DNA of 64,000 nt from positions 68,006,143-68,070,142 of the forward strand of contig NC_084799.1 of NCBI RefSeq assembly GCF_963169125.1, in the 5' to 3' direction. The notes under the pieces are model-generated. The model did not search any database. It saw nothing but the letters and a program-made list of their open reading frames with translations, and was not told the origin of the DNA. This stretch comes from Humulus lupulus (lineage: Eukaryota; Streptophyta; Magnoliopsida; Rosales; Cannabaceae). Below, piece after piece: positions 1-15,989 of this stretch. Position 1 is the first letter of the stretch; every line of letters begins with the position of its first letter. Both the position numbers and the translations under genes were made by a program.

Positions 1-3000
1 ATTAACCGCATTTACCGCAACCCAATAAAAAAATATTATATATTTTCTAAATTAAAAAACTATAACAAAAAAATGTGAAGTTATAACTTTTATGATGAAT
101 TATTTAAGCTTCTTCTAGCAAAAAAAAAATCTATAATGGTGTCTCAACTTTATTTAGAGGGATCATGATTAGAAATGGGTTCATTTGAGTGGGCCATATA
201 TATGATAAATGCCCATCTCATGCTTTCATACAATATACATATATTTAAATGGATGTATATGTATATATGTATGGTTGAAACATATTTTATATTTTGTCCA
301 AAGTACGTAAAAGGAGCATGTAACATCACTATTATGGCATGTCCTCTAATCGCATCTTTAGCTTGTCCCTCCATATGAACAAGACTACAGAGAAATGTGA
401 CACTTAATCAACCAAAAAATAAAAATAAAAATAATAGTCCGACACTTTAACTTACAAAGTTCTATCAATAATTGTAGTAAAATCATAAAATGTACGTATA
501 TAATATAAACATAATTTTATATATCTCTGGGTCAAATAGTAAAATTATTATACATACATTAAGAAACCATCAACATCGATTAATTTCAGCAAATATTATA
601 AGGAAAACAGCATGCGAATACCACATTAATTATATCAAAGATCAGCTATAATATTCTTTTCTGTAAATATCAATTAGTGATCTTAATTACAAAGAATAAT
701 TATCACAGCTTGGCAGACAAGTACAGTTTGTACAGCAGCCGACTCAGAAGCCTGTCTGTCTTTTTCAAATATACAAATTATCCGATCACTAATTTGTAAA
801 TAATATATTGTTCATCAAATTTTGTTTTATCAAATTAAATATTATTGCAGCATTCGAAAATAAAAGTTTAATTACATATATATAACTTTATCATTTAATG
901 AAAACTTGTATATACATGGAAATTAGAAACTGAGACGTGTAAAGTCAACTTATCCCAAATCCATCGATATATATCATTTGCATATATTAATTTCATATTA
1001 AAAAAAAATACATTCAATCGGAGAAGTCTTGCTCTTGCTGTTTATTATCGATAAAATATTTATGGCATTATAGAGTACCTCGGATCAGGTGCCAAGATTA
1101 ATAAGCTTAGCTTTAAATAAAATCAAAGGGGTTTTTTACTCAAACTGGCACGTACGTTAATAAATCTTTCTTTGTATAATTTTTATTTATTTATTATTAA
1201 TATAAAGGTCTAGAAGAATACGAATAATAAATCTTTGGTCCACTACCGTCACTCAATTAAAGTTTCTCATATGTGTTGAAGAAGTTGTTAAAAATTATTA
1301 CATGACAATAAATATGTACATGAAAATTAAAAAATCGAAATAATTAAGAAATTTCATTGATTTATTTATTTTTGGTGGTGTTTATATTTAATGCACAAGC
1401 TCGATCTGCATGAGGTCACGGCAGAAGAGGAAGGAAATCCATATGACAGATATCTTACCTACTAAACCACGAGGTGATCAAACATGTGGCCCCAATACTA
1501 TTTATTTGTGATATATATACTTTGTCAATTAATAAACAAAAAAATGGAATTTTAATATCCAAAAAATTAAAAAAAAAGTTTTGGTAGATGAATTTAAAGT
1601 ACATATTAAATAAAATATTCAATCATCTCTCTCTCTCTCTCTCTTAAAAAAAATGAATAATGCCTTTATGTATAGAGGTCAATGGAGAATTTTCACCACA
1701 TGGTCGGTCCCTATTAGCTAAAAGGAAACAAAAAACCATTAAAATATATAAATAATAATTAGGCTCATTGTATTTGTAGTAGCATCTTTATTAGATTCAA
1801 TTCAATTTCAAAGTCAGGAATGAATATATATAATAATAAATAAATTAGGTAATGTAGGTGTCCTATTCAATCAAACCTTTAAAAATTAAGTAATTAGCAT
1901 AAAGCACAAGCTAAATATAAAAAGACAACAAAAGGGTAATTAGTAATAATCTTAGGGTGACTGAAGGCAGAATATCAGTGTCATGACACTAGTCAATAAT
2001 GTAGTTTAAATGGTAATTAAGATGAAGACAGAGAGATTAATAATAGTAAGATAGCTTATTAGAAGAAAATAAAGAAAGCTTAAGAGAATGGTGATGAAGA
2101 AAGACACAAGACAACAGACAAGGCATGACTACTACTATACCGTCAATCACTCTAATCGAATTAGGTGTGCTTGTAACAAAGCTCTGCTGTCCTTTTGTAC
2201 ATCTGGAATCTTCCTAGCCTGGTGTTTTATTTTCTTTTTTGGATCTAACTTTGGTCTTTCTTCTTTATTTTGTTTTTGGGTTCGTTAACCGGATGAATAA
2301 GGACCCTATCTCTCACTATCAAATTGCAATGTTTGGAACATATGAGATACTTTGAATTGATTAAATTACATATTATTTCATTTCTTGAAGTCTCAAAGGG
2401 GCTGGAAAATAGAAACTGGCTTTTAGAGTTCACTAGTTCTTTTGGGTCAAATACGTTTAGTTTGAACAAATATAATGATAAGACCCTTAACCTGATTTAG
2501 CTACCAAATATCGCGTGATAACTAACTACTCTTGCACTTTTGTCATTTTGGCTCCATTCTATATATATTGGCAGTACTCAATAGGCATATCCTTCATTAT
2601 ATTGATAAGAAAACCACCAGTACTACTAGCTCCCCAAAACCATACAAGATCACCTACTCAATAGGAAATAATAGCCTTCATTTTATCAAAATGAGATTAA
2701 ACGAGAATAGTTTGACCAATTATATTGATAAGAAATGCCAAATAACATCAATAATTATCATTACCGAACGGCAATCATGCAAAATTGTAAAGCCTTGTAT
2801 AAAAAATCGTGGGCCATATAGTGCACATGTGAGCTTGTAAATTAGTTGAAGGAAAGGGAGAGTCATCAATAGGTAGGTATGCATGGTCTGCTTGTACTTT
2901 GATGCCTATTATTATGGTAGGGCTTGGTACTCTTGGTTTGTGTTGTTTTTCATAGGGTGGCCACAAACCATATAGTTGGCCCATGTTAATAAAGGCCTGT

Positions 3001-3383
3001 CACAACTCACACAACAGCTTATGTACACCAATGAGGCGAGGTTGTATTAGAAAAATTCTTCTCAAGTTTTTTTTTTTTTTGAAAAATTCTTCTCAAGTTA
3101 ATGAATGATATAATGCATCAACAGGTTACAGGCCCAACAACCTATAGGGAAGGGAGCTCCACTACCACTACATAAAGAACAGATGAAATAGATACTATGT
3201 CCAGGTAAGTGTGGTGGAGCAACAAATGAAATCTGAAGAAGCAATTTTGTTTTTTCCTTTTTGCTAAGAAGATAAGAAAACAATATGTTCAAACAAGATC
3301 GTACTAGTACAACTAAATTCAGGAGTTTCAGTACACGAGACCTTGGACACAGCAAGCACCAGAAAAGTCCCAACATAACTTCT
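1..3383. other. AT-rich intergenic region without a recognisable gene
   Basis: No open reading frame here gives a recognisable protein and the longest are short, low-complexity and overlap on both strands. The stretch is rich in A/T runs and includes a CT microsatellite at about 1626-1644. The last ~300 bases lie downstream of the RPT3 stop codon and should hold its 3' UTR and polyadenylation region. I see nothing else that can be supported. Confidence 0.7.
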
Positions 3384-7312
<3,929 letters not shown>

Positions 7313-7967
7313 AGCCTCTGAGCTTCGGAGTTGAGAGCTTGAATTCTAGTATTGGGCAATTCCAGGAAAGGAGAGAACAGAATGAATGGAGTAAGACGCA
7401 AGAAATTCAATAATATATTCGGCCCCGTTAGCAAACAGCAAAAACAAAGAAAAAAAACACACAAAAATAAAATGAAAATAAAACACAGTTAATTTTCAAG
7501 GGAAAATTACATACCGTATATACATATATATTTATTTTAATTTTTGAATTTTTTTTTAAATATATATAACTTTCCTGTTCAGTTTTATCTAATAACTAGG
7601 CAACTTAATTATAATAATTATTTTTTGGAAAATAAGATTTTGAATTTTTTTGTAAATTTTTTTAAGTATTTTATATTTTTTTGGTGTAGAATTTATAACT
7701 TAATAAGTTGTTAACATTTTCACTAAATGAATACCATAATATGAATGATAATCTTTTGATGTTTGAGAATTATTTATATATATATATATGTGTTGATTCA
7801 TGAATATTATATTTAGTAAATAAAAGACTTAATGTAATTCATGATTTGGGAAAAAAAATCATATGTAGTATTATTTTGATTAGGTGAGTTGTGAAACAAA
7901 TAAGGTAAAGAATAAGATTAATATTAATTAAGACTCTTTTTTTTTACTACTATGTTTGTGTAATGAA
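7313..7967. other. RPT3 5' flank and promoter region, AT-rich
   Basis: The first ~90 bases upstream of the RPT3 start should be 5' UTR. Beyond that the sequence is strongly AT-rich with a TA microsatellite near 7770. No clear TATA box or other element can be assigned with confidence. The stretch ends at the left inverted repeat of the neighbouring Mutator-like element. Confidence 0.5.
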
Positions 7968-8180
7968 GTTTATATTGTAATTGGGAAATTTCATTATTCA
8001 TATCTAATAATGCCTAATATTACCCAAAAATTCTAGCAATATTAATCTTTTCAATTTAATGTTAAGCATTCATCTCATACCCAAAATACCCCCTCCTATT
8101 ATATCAAGAATCCTAAAACCTTCTATGTCTCTCTCTTCCCTCTCTCTTCCCTCTCTCTCCCTCTCTCTCTCTTTCATTTT
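7968..8180 (+). repeat. Left terminal inverted repeat of the MULE
   Basis: Reading rightwards it shares ordered blocks with the reverse complement of 15950-16170: GTTTATATT, then GGGAAATTTCAT, then TTCTAGCA, then CCCAAAATACCCC, then a CT-rich run. Spacing is similar in the two copies, with several substitutions and small indels, so the repeat is real but old. The CT run at about 8127-8175 has its GA-rich counterpart at 15957-15985. Confidence 0.75.
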
Positions 8181-8871
8181 CGCGAAATCCTCCCTAAAAC
8201 CTACAGATTTGTATGATTTTCTTGTCGAAATCGTTGTTAGTCATCTCCATTGTCTCTGTGAAGTCGCCGATATCAAAGGCAACATCCATTTTGAGGGTTT
8301 TTGGAGGAGAAAAATCATGGGTAATAAGATTGTTCATTTTATGTGTTGGGTATTATTTGTTTATATTGTTTTGGCTATTTTGAACAAATCTAAGCCTATA
8401 TTGGTGTGTGTTTTTGGATTTTTTAGAGAGATTCCGCGCTCTGCGTTTTTCCGGGTTTTCTGCAACTTTTTTGCTTGATAGGATCTCGATAGGGACTCGA
8501 TGGTATGTAGAAGAATGTTCTTTTATGAGCTCGATATAGTTCGATTATAGCTCGATAGTTTTAGGTTTTGTTGCTCGATGACAACTCGATAAGGGTTCGA
8601 TTGGACCCTAGAATATTTAGTGTAGTTGTTATCTCGATATGTGATCGATAGGAGCTCGATAGGATTCGATGAAGGTTTTGGTTAGGTTTTATGTTCGGTT
8701 TAAGAAATTTTAGCTCGATACTAACTCGATAAGAGCTCGACTATGGGATCGATGGTAACTCAATAGCATTCGATTATAGCTCGATAAAGCTCGATAATGT
8801 TCTTTTTTCATGAATTTCTGAAAAATTGACAGTTTTCTTGACAATTTCAATGTTTTTTTTCCAACACAGGT
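8181..8871. repeat. Left subterminal region with a TCGAT-core motif array
   Basis: Between the left TIR and the transposase, the core of this stretch (about 8480-8800) holds roughly 18 copies of TCGAT, usually as AGCTCGATA or ACTCGATA, spaced about 10-40 bases apart. Chance would give well under one. All read in the same orientation. An open frame from 8059 overlaps the CT run and shows no recognisable protein. No gene is called here. Confidence 0.75.
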
Positions 8872-11336
8872 TCCATTGTCTACGTTTTTGTATTATACAA
8901 TGGTGTTTGGGAATTACAAGGGATTAAGTGGATTTTCAAGGACCCTCAATGCATGGTGATACCGATGGAGGATATTGTAACGTACTTGCAACTTCTTGAC
9001 ATATTGCACAAGGAACTTAAAGTTGATAAACAGATGTATGGGTTGAAATTGGAGGTTCCTTACACATGCGGCGACTAACCATTTACACCCGTTCATGTTG
9101 AAAGTGATCTTGGTGTCCGTGCATTCTTAGGAGTAACATCTAAAGAAAGGTTAGCCTTGTGTGTCACTCCTATTAAAAAGATTGTCATTACAGATCCATA
9201 TTCCACTCCCGGACCTGAGGGAGCAGTCGGTACTTTAGGATGTCCTATTGGTGACCTAAGGGACAACCAGTATGAGTACAACCCCTATGGGAATGACGAT
9301 CCAGTAGCTGAACATAATGAGGACTTATGATACAATTCAGAGGCATATTATTGTGCAAAAGTGTCGATTAACATGTCTGATGATTTGCAAGTAGAACAAG
9401 CACAAGAACAACCAATGCGTCCTATTGCACGGGCGAACCTACCAAGTCAAGGATGTCAAACACCTGGCACCAGCTCTAGTCATCCTGGTGGAACAAAATA
9501 TAACTATACAGGGAATGTTCCAATATGTTCAACAGAAAATGGAGTGCTGCCATGTTTTCAAAAGAAGATATCATGACTTCTAGTTGTTCTGAATCACCAT
9601 CATCTGGTGTACCGTTAGGAGAACTACACCTTGGGAAGACTTTTGAGAACAAGATGGAATTGAAAACCAAAGCAGCTCTCTTCGCAATGAAGAATAATTT
9701 TGAGTTTATGATTAAGAAGTCTGGTACTGATGTGTTGTATATCACCTGCAAGGATCTTGATTGTGGTTGGAGAATAAGAGGGAAAAAAGTAGCACGATCG
9801 GAGATGTTTGAGATCACTGTTTATAATAGTGTACATACTTGCTCACTAGAATTGCGACAGAAAGACCACTGTCAAGCAGCACCTAGGGTCATTGGGCACC
9901 TTATCAAGAACAAATATGCTACTGATGGCACTATCTACCCAGTAAAAAACATAAATGAGGATATGAAGAATAATTTTGGGATCGATCTGAGTTATATGAA
10001 GGCTTGGAGATGCAGAGAGAAGGCACTCGGTTATGTCAGGGGGACACCTGAAGAATTGTACTCCAAGTTACCTTCTTACTTGTACATGCTGCAGCAAAAG
10101 AATCCAGGTACAATAACTGATTTTGTCACAGATGACGGTCGCTTTCTTTATTATTTCTTCTCACTTGGAGTTTGTAGAAGGGGATTTACATCATGTCGTC
10201 CTGTTATATGTGTGGACGACACTTTCTTGAAGTCAAGGTACGGTGGCCACATGTTGTGTGCTGTCGCATTGGATGCGAATGACCATATTCATCCAATTGC
10301 GGTCGCGATTGTTGATAGTGAGAATCATGCTTCTTGGAAGTATTTCATGATGAAATCGAAGGAAGCCATTTGAGTTGTTGATAATCTGGCTTTTGTATCA
10401 GACGGGCATGCTAGCATTATTCATGCTCTTGATTTAGTCTTCCCTGATACCTACCACGGTGCATGCTGCCATCACAAAAGTATGAATGTAATCACTAAGT
10501 TCAAGACTGATCACTATCACAAGGAGATGTGGAATGCGGCATATTCATTTCAGAAGTCAAAATTTCACAGGTTCTTCAACAATATAAAGCAAATGGATCC
10601 TACCATAGCTCAATATCTCGAGGGTATTGGCTTCGATAAGTGAACTCGTACTTACTTTCCTGGGAATCGATACAATGTAATGACAAGCAACTACGCTGAA
10701 AGTTTCAACAACAAAACCAGAGACGCAAGAACCTTCCCAGTCACTACTTTTGTGGAATTCATTCATTTCACAATTCAGTCATGGTTTGCTGGGTGTCGTG
10801 GGGAGGTAGAGAAGTGCACATCCAAATTAGCAACAATATATGAGAAAGATGTCTCAGGCATTGTGGATGATGCAAGGTACTTGAAAGTCCATCCTCTTGG
10901 ATAGTTCGAATTTCATGTGGTAGACCCAGAAGGTCATGGTGAGGTGAATTTGATGACCAAATCATGCTCCTGTGGCCAGTTTCAAATAATGGGTTACCCT
11001 TGTGTTCATGGTGTGGCTGCGGCCATCCTGCACGGTGTCAACATTTACTCACTGTGTTCCCCATATTACACTACTGAGATGTGGAGGGAGTCTTACAAAG
11101 AAACAATTTACCCAACTAGCAACGAGGATGATTGGGAAGTTCTCGAGAACATAGAGAAAATGCAAGTTGGGGTTCCTGTTGAAAAACAACCAGTTGGTCA
11201 ACCGAAGAAGAAAAAGATGGGAAGAAGGAAGACAACCCGCACTCCATCAAATGGCGAAATCATTCGCAAAGAGTGCAAGTGTAGTATGTGTGGTGGTCTT
11301 TGCCACAACAGGGCTACATGCAAAGCTAGGCTATAA
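8872..11336 (+). pseudogene. MURA-type Mutator transposase, degenerate
   Basis: This DDE transposase would cut and rejoin MULE ends in the nucleus. An N-terminal PB1-like part starts near 8872 after a splice-like CAG, with in-frame stops near 9076 and 9328; a frame change near 9500 leads into the main frame. From 9525 to 11336 one frame runs without frameshift but with stops at 10371-10373, 10641-10643 and 10902-10904. Visible in order: a MuDR-type domain (CKDLDCGWRIRG); the MULE catalytic domain, with candidate first Asp in CVDDTFLKSRYGG (about 10213), second Asp in VSDGHAS (about 10402) and Glu in NYAESFNN (about 10694); and a SWIM zinc finger (CSCGQF...YPCVHG, about 10968-11020). A lysine/arginine-rich stretch and a C-terminal CCHC-like knuckle follow. 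The triad is intact but the stops make it a pseudogene. Confidence 0.88.
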
Positions 11337-11791
11337 ACTCTTTTTTCCAATTTTGACTTGTTGTATTAATAACCTAGCTTGTTTTCCCTTCATTTTTCTT
11401 AAAAGTTATGTTAAGCTCGATGTAAAATCGATGAGCTCGATTGTAGCTCGACGTGAACTCGATAGTAGCTCGATATGAACTCGATAATTTGAATGTTAGC
11501 TTCTAAACTGACTTCAAATCGTAGCTCGATAATAGTTCAATAATGGTTCAATATAACTCGATAGCAGTTCGATAATGGTTCAATATGGCTCGATATTAGT
11601 TCAATAACAACTATATAATGGATATGAAAATGATATTGCTCGATTGAAGCTCGATATTAGTTTGATAACAGTTCGATATAGCTTGATATTAGTTCGATAA
11701 TGTTCGATATAGCTCGATAGCAGCCTATGAATGTTACAAAAAAATGTGAACAAAAAACTGCACATGTAAAGACCCTGCATATATACAATCA
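11337..11791. repeat. Spacer between the two MULE genes with a TCGAT motif array
   Basis: From about 11412 to 11725 there are roughly 16 TCGAT cores, again mostly AGCTCGATA, with variants such as AGTTCGATA and mutated forms AGTTCAATA. The orientation is that of the left subterminal block. The array sits just past the transposase stop and before the end of the convergent Ulp1-like gene. Confidence 0.75.
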
Positions 11792-12142
11792 TCAAGGTAA
11801 CAAATTTTTATACCACAAGTCTGTGGTACACTTGTTCCTTAACACCTCTATATTTTCATCGCAGATGGTTTCCAATGGAAGGTCGGCCATGAGATGCTCA
11901 ATATGCTTGACAACATACACACCACAACCCCCATTGTAAAAAAAATGTAAACATTAAGTGTACAATACTATAATTTTAGTTAGAAACAAATATAGTATGA
12001 AGATGATGTTTGTTACCTTCTCTTTGACTGAGTGAGCTCGTGTTTCTGTTTGTGATGCCATGTGAACTGATGCGGCCTCTTTCCTGGTGCAGGAATCTTC
12101 AACATAAAGCTATCAGTGAACAATTTACTCTCCATCAATAGA

Positions 12143-12436
12143 GAAGGAAGCAAAAAGCACCATGGATTCATAATTTCCTCCAGCTTTGCGTCACTAATCA
12201 CCGAGTTGTCTGAATCATAAACAATGAGAGTCTAACTAGAAATAGACAATGAGAGTTGTCTATTTCTCTAGAAACAGAGAAACAGAGAGTTGTCTAACTA
12301 GAAATAGACAATGAGAGTTGTCTAGAAACAAAGAAGGAAGCAAAAAGCACCATGGATTCATAATTTCCTCCAGCTTTGCGTCACTAATCACCGAGTTGTC
12401 TGAATCATAAACAATGAGAGTCTAACTAGAAATAGA
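12143..12436. repeat. 104-bp exact direct duplication within the Ulp1-like domain
   Basis: Positions 12143-12246 are repeated exactly at 12333-12436, an offset of 190 bases. The joint between the copies contains further partial repeats of GAGAGTTGTCTA and AACTAGAAATAGACAATG. The duplicated piece covers the catalytic Asp region of the protease, so both copies encode the same segment and the reading frame around the joint is lost. Confidence 0.9.
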
Positions 12437-12784
12437 AGCCTCAATGGCAAACCAATGTTGTTGTTCATAGTTTTGGCACCCAATATGCATCCTCAAATCC
12501 TCCCCAAGATGCCAGAAAGTGCTGCTCGATGCTGGTCAACATGGACATAATGTCAGAATCCAACGTGAACTTTGTTTTGTCAGCAATTTTCTTGTACTGA
12601 TAATATCGGGCAGGTATCACTTGTAAGAAATAAATTTTCATCACAACTGCATTATGTCGATATGTATTGGGAAAATACTTACGACATGTATGAAGCATGT
12701 GTTCTGCGACATCAATATGCTACAAAGAGAGTACGATATAAAAAGTTAGCAAAGACCATCATAAATGGCTAAAAATGATGCATA

Positions 12785-13372
12785 AACGAATAAATTGAGT
12801 TCTCATCGAGCACTATCGAGCTTATATCGAACTAAACATTGAGCTCATCGAGTCCATATCGAGCCCCATCGAGCTCATATCGAGCTATTCTCAGACGGTA
12901 AACAACACCCCTATCGAGCTCACATCGAGCTAATCTCAAACAATAAACAGCAACCTTAGTTCAACACCCCTATCGATCTACTATCGAGCTCCATCGAGCT
13001 CACATCGAGCTAATCTCAAACAGTAAACAACAGAACTTGTGTAGCCTATCGAGCTCTCATCGAGCTCATATCGAGCTAATCTCAAACAGTAAACAAAAAC
13101 CCTAGTTCAACACCCATATAGATCTACTATCGAGCTCCATTGAGCTCACATCGAGCTAATCTCAAATAGTAAATAATAGCCCTAGTTCAACACCCCTATC
13201 GATCTACTATCGAGCTCCATCGAGCTAATCTCAAACAGTAAACAACAGAACTTGTGTAGCCTATCGAGCTCTCATCGAGCTCATATAGATCCAGGCAACC
13301 CCCTTATCGAGCTCATATTGAGTTAATAAAAACATAACTTGTAAAATTGAAAACAAAACATAATTTCTACGA
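12785..13372. repeat. Intronic minisatellite built from the TATCGAGCT motif
   Basis: About 24 ATCGA cores occur in ~540 bases, in the orientation opposite to the left half of the element. They sit in a higher-order array: the phrase ATCTCAAACAGTAAAC recurs about six times at 65-80-base intervals, TTCAACACCCCTATCGATCT recurs three times, and CAGAACTTGTGTAGCCTATC occurs at about 13030 and 13247. It lies between the linker and protease blocks of the Ulp1-like gene, where an intron would be expected. Confidence 0.8.
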
Positions 13373-15204
13373 CTATCGAGTCATTAGGTATAAATGGCTT
13401 ACCCCATCATTGAGCCATGACTGGGGTGTCTTCCACGTCAGAAACCACGCTGGACCGTGATTCCCAATTTTTACATCCCTTGGGGTCTTGTTGGGGATGT
13501 CTCCAAGCAACCACTTGGACACTGTCCTATATTGTTTGCGATCTAGCTTCTTGAGATGGTCCAACACCTGGGTAGCCTCCTCTTCTGGTGCAGCTGCATC
13601 AGTGCGAGGTCTTTTCCTCGTGGGATCGGTGTAGTCCTCAAACCAATCCGGCTTGTGTCTTTGGCGTCTAGTCCTCTGAAACCGAACCCCAGCAACATCC
13701 TCAGGGTTGACAATAACGATTCCCAGAGTCGCAGCATCAGGTGTCACAATGATGGTAGAAGGCGTGGTTGGATCATCAACATAGTTCAGAGGAATATCCA
13801 GTGACTCTGAGTCTGAATCTTCCTTGGAGCCCCTCAGTTTCTCCTTAATAAACGTCAGGATCTGACTAACTGCATCCAAGATCACTGGCTGGTTCTTCAG
13901 GAGGGTCTCATGTCGACCCTCGACTCTGTCCAATTGCTCAATCAAGTCAGTGAGCTTAGGCGCTGGTGTTGGGGCTGAGGGTGGGGCTGTAGCTGGGGCA
14001 ACAAGAGGGGTGGGACCTACAACCTCCTCCTCCTCTGGGGCAGCATCATCAAATATCTTGGCTGCCTCGGCTGCCTGAGAAACTATCTCCGCAACTTTCT
14101 CAAAAGTCACATCCTCCTCATCATCAACCTTCGAGGGATCCTGGCCAAGTCTGGGATAAATGGGAAGATCTCCCTCTGTGAATGACGAATAATAGTCTTT
14201 TTCTAGTGGTCGAGGCTTCAACATCGGAAGGACGATCAACTGCAAACAACATAAAACATTTGGTTAACTCAAATAATCATAAAAGATAAGCATATAGATA
14301 AAAATTAATTGTTTAATGTCAATCAAATATAACTTACATTCTTCTTCGACAACATCGGTGAGATGACAGACTTGGTGAAATCCTTATTCCTCTGATGCGA
14401 CCAACTAAGCATCATTGGGACTATGTTTCCCGAGCTCACAACAAACTCTGTCGCAAGCTGTTGGATAGCCTCATATGCCCAGTACTATAAGGCCAGGGCA
14501 TAACCATACATATTGTACTTGGACTCTTTCTGCACCTTGGCATCCTTCTTGTTGTCATAGTTGGCCTTTTGCTTCACTATGTCCTTCTTACAAGACTGCA
14601 ATAGCCTCCTATAAGATTACTTCCCCCATGGATAGCTGAAGAAGTAGTCTACATCCTCAACCATCTTCAGAATATCTCGCCATATGTGCAACTTGCCCTC
14701 TATGGCATTCAGAACCCCCTCAACCAACAAACATAGACCAATCTTGTACACATCTTCCAGAACAATACAAGTCTTGAAAGCATGGTCCACCTGTGAGAGC
14801 TTTACCTTCTCACCATCATTGAAATACTCCTTTATCATTCGGTCATTAAGATTACGCTCTTCCAACTCTTCTAGTGACGGGAAGGTACTGAAATTCAACC
14901 CCGTCACCAGGGAAAACTCTCCCATGCTGAATCTACAAGACTTCGACCCCAAGAAGAAATGCACCTCATCTTCGTTGTTGTTGGCGATTTTCCTCAACAG
15001 CAGTTGATGCACCAAGACTCCGGAGAAATTAAACTCCGAAGCCAAAAAGAACTGCTTGAAAGGAGATTCCTTAGCTCTTTCAAGCAACATGAGGTCCACA
15101 AACCTAGTCTTAATGTGATTTAAAGTGCTACTACCCCAAATTGTGACTCGACCAAGAAAGTGATCCCCAAACGGAACAAGAAACTTAGGCATCTGCAACA
15201 ACAC

Positions 15205-15945
15205 ATGAAAAAAAATTGGTAAGAAAACAAATTTTCAAACATAATCTGGAAAAAATTAAAAAAAAAAACAAATTCATCAAAAATTGAAATAAACACTGCC
15301 ATCGAGCTTATATCGGGCTGTTATCGAGCCCTATCGAGCTCAATCGATCTATTCATCGAGCCTCTATCGAACTTCCATCAAGCCACTATTAAAACTAATC
15401 TTTTAGTATACCATCGATCTTATATCGAGCTAATGTCGAGCTTCCATCGAGCCTAACTATTTCAAGCCTACTATCAAACCATTCAAGTTACCCTATTGAG
15501 CAAGTATCGAACCATTCAACCTACCCTATCGAGCTCATATCGAACAATTATCGAACCATTCAACCTAAACTATCGAGCTCTTATCGAACCATAATCGAGC
15601 CTATCAAGCTTTATTTTATCTATTACCAAAGATCACTCGAGCCATTATCGAACCTATCGAGCTACTGGTGCAAACCCCAAAAAATCCCAGAAAAAAAAAT
15701 CCCCAAAAAATGATGAACACAATCCACAGATCATAGATTCAACAATATGCTTTATCAAAAATTAAAATGGGTTCGAGATTTTACCTTTGATTGTCAAACT
15801 TTAGAAGAAATGGGTCGACGTGGGTCTCCTAATCATCGTGGGTCTCGATTTCGACGGAGAGATGGGAGATGGGAGACGTGGGGGCTCGACGGAGGTGGGG
15901 GCTGACGGAGGTGGGCTCGATGGAGGTGGTATTTGGGTATTTTGT

Positions 15946-15949
<4 letters not shown>
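15205..15949. repeat. Right subterminal region with a TATCGAGCT motif array
   Basis: About 18 ATCGA cores lie between 15298 and 15665, in the same orientation as the intronic array and inverted relative to the left subterminal block. A short CAACCTACCCTATCGAGCTC-type phrase recurs. The array lies upstream of the Ulp1-like start, so it mirrors the left block upstream of the transposase. No ORF is supported. Confidence 0.75.

Positions 15950-15989
<40 letters not shown>

Larger units (their letters stand above)
11792..15204 (-). pseudogene. DUF1985 / Ulp1-like (C48) cysteine protease of the MULE, degenerate
   Basis: The fusion architecture matches Ulp1-like proteins captured by plant MULEs. 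The first block (15204 down to about 14338) starts MLLQMPKFLVPFGDH and has the DUF1985 features FLGSKSCRFSMGEFSLVTGL; TAA near 14617 and TAG near 14486 interrupt it, and it ends at a GTAAGT-like donor. The middle block (14245-13373) is an acidic, Pro/Ala-rich linker ending in a Trp-rich segment. The protease domain (about 12700-11792) shows a likely catalytic His in QHWFAIEA (12455-12457), the Asp in LIVYDSDN and the Cys in GGCGVYVVKHIEH (Cys codon 11924-11926). Ulp1 normally has GDCG; here Asp is Gly. A 104-bp duplication, a stop and a frame change disrupt it. The family deconjugates SUMO; activity from this copy is not expected. Confidence 0.82.

Noticed and set aside
150..378. Overlapping open frames on both strands in the left spacer
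   Set aside because: Short, mutually antisense and low-complexity; no conserved motif.
8059..8478. 139-codon open frame with a Ser/Leu-rich start
   Set aside because: It begins in the MULE terminal repeat and runs through a CT microsatellite, which produces the Ser-Leu run. No family resemblance.
12785..13330. Regularly spaced repeats that superficially resemble a CRISPR array
   Set aside because: Repeat units vary, spacers are partly repeated too, the context is a plant MULE intron and no cas-like gene exists.
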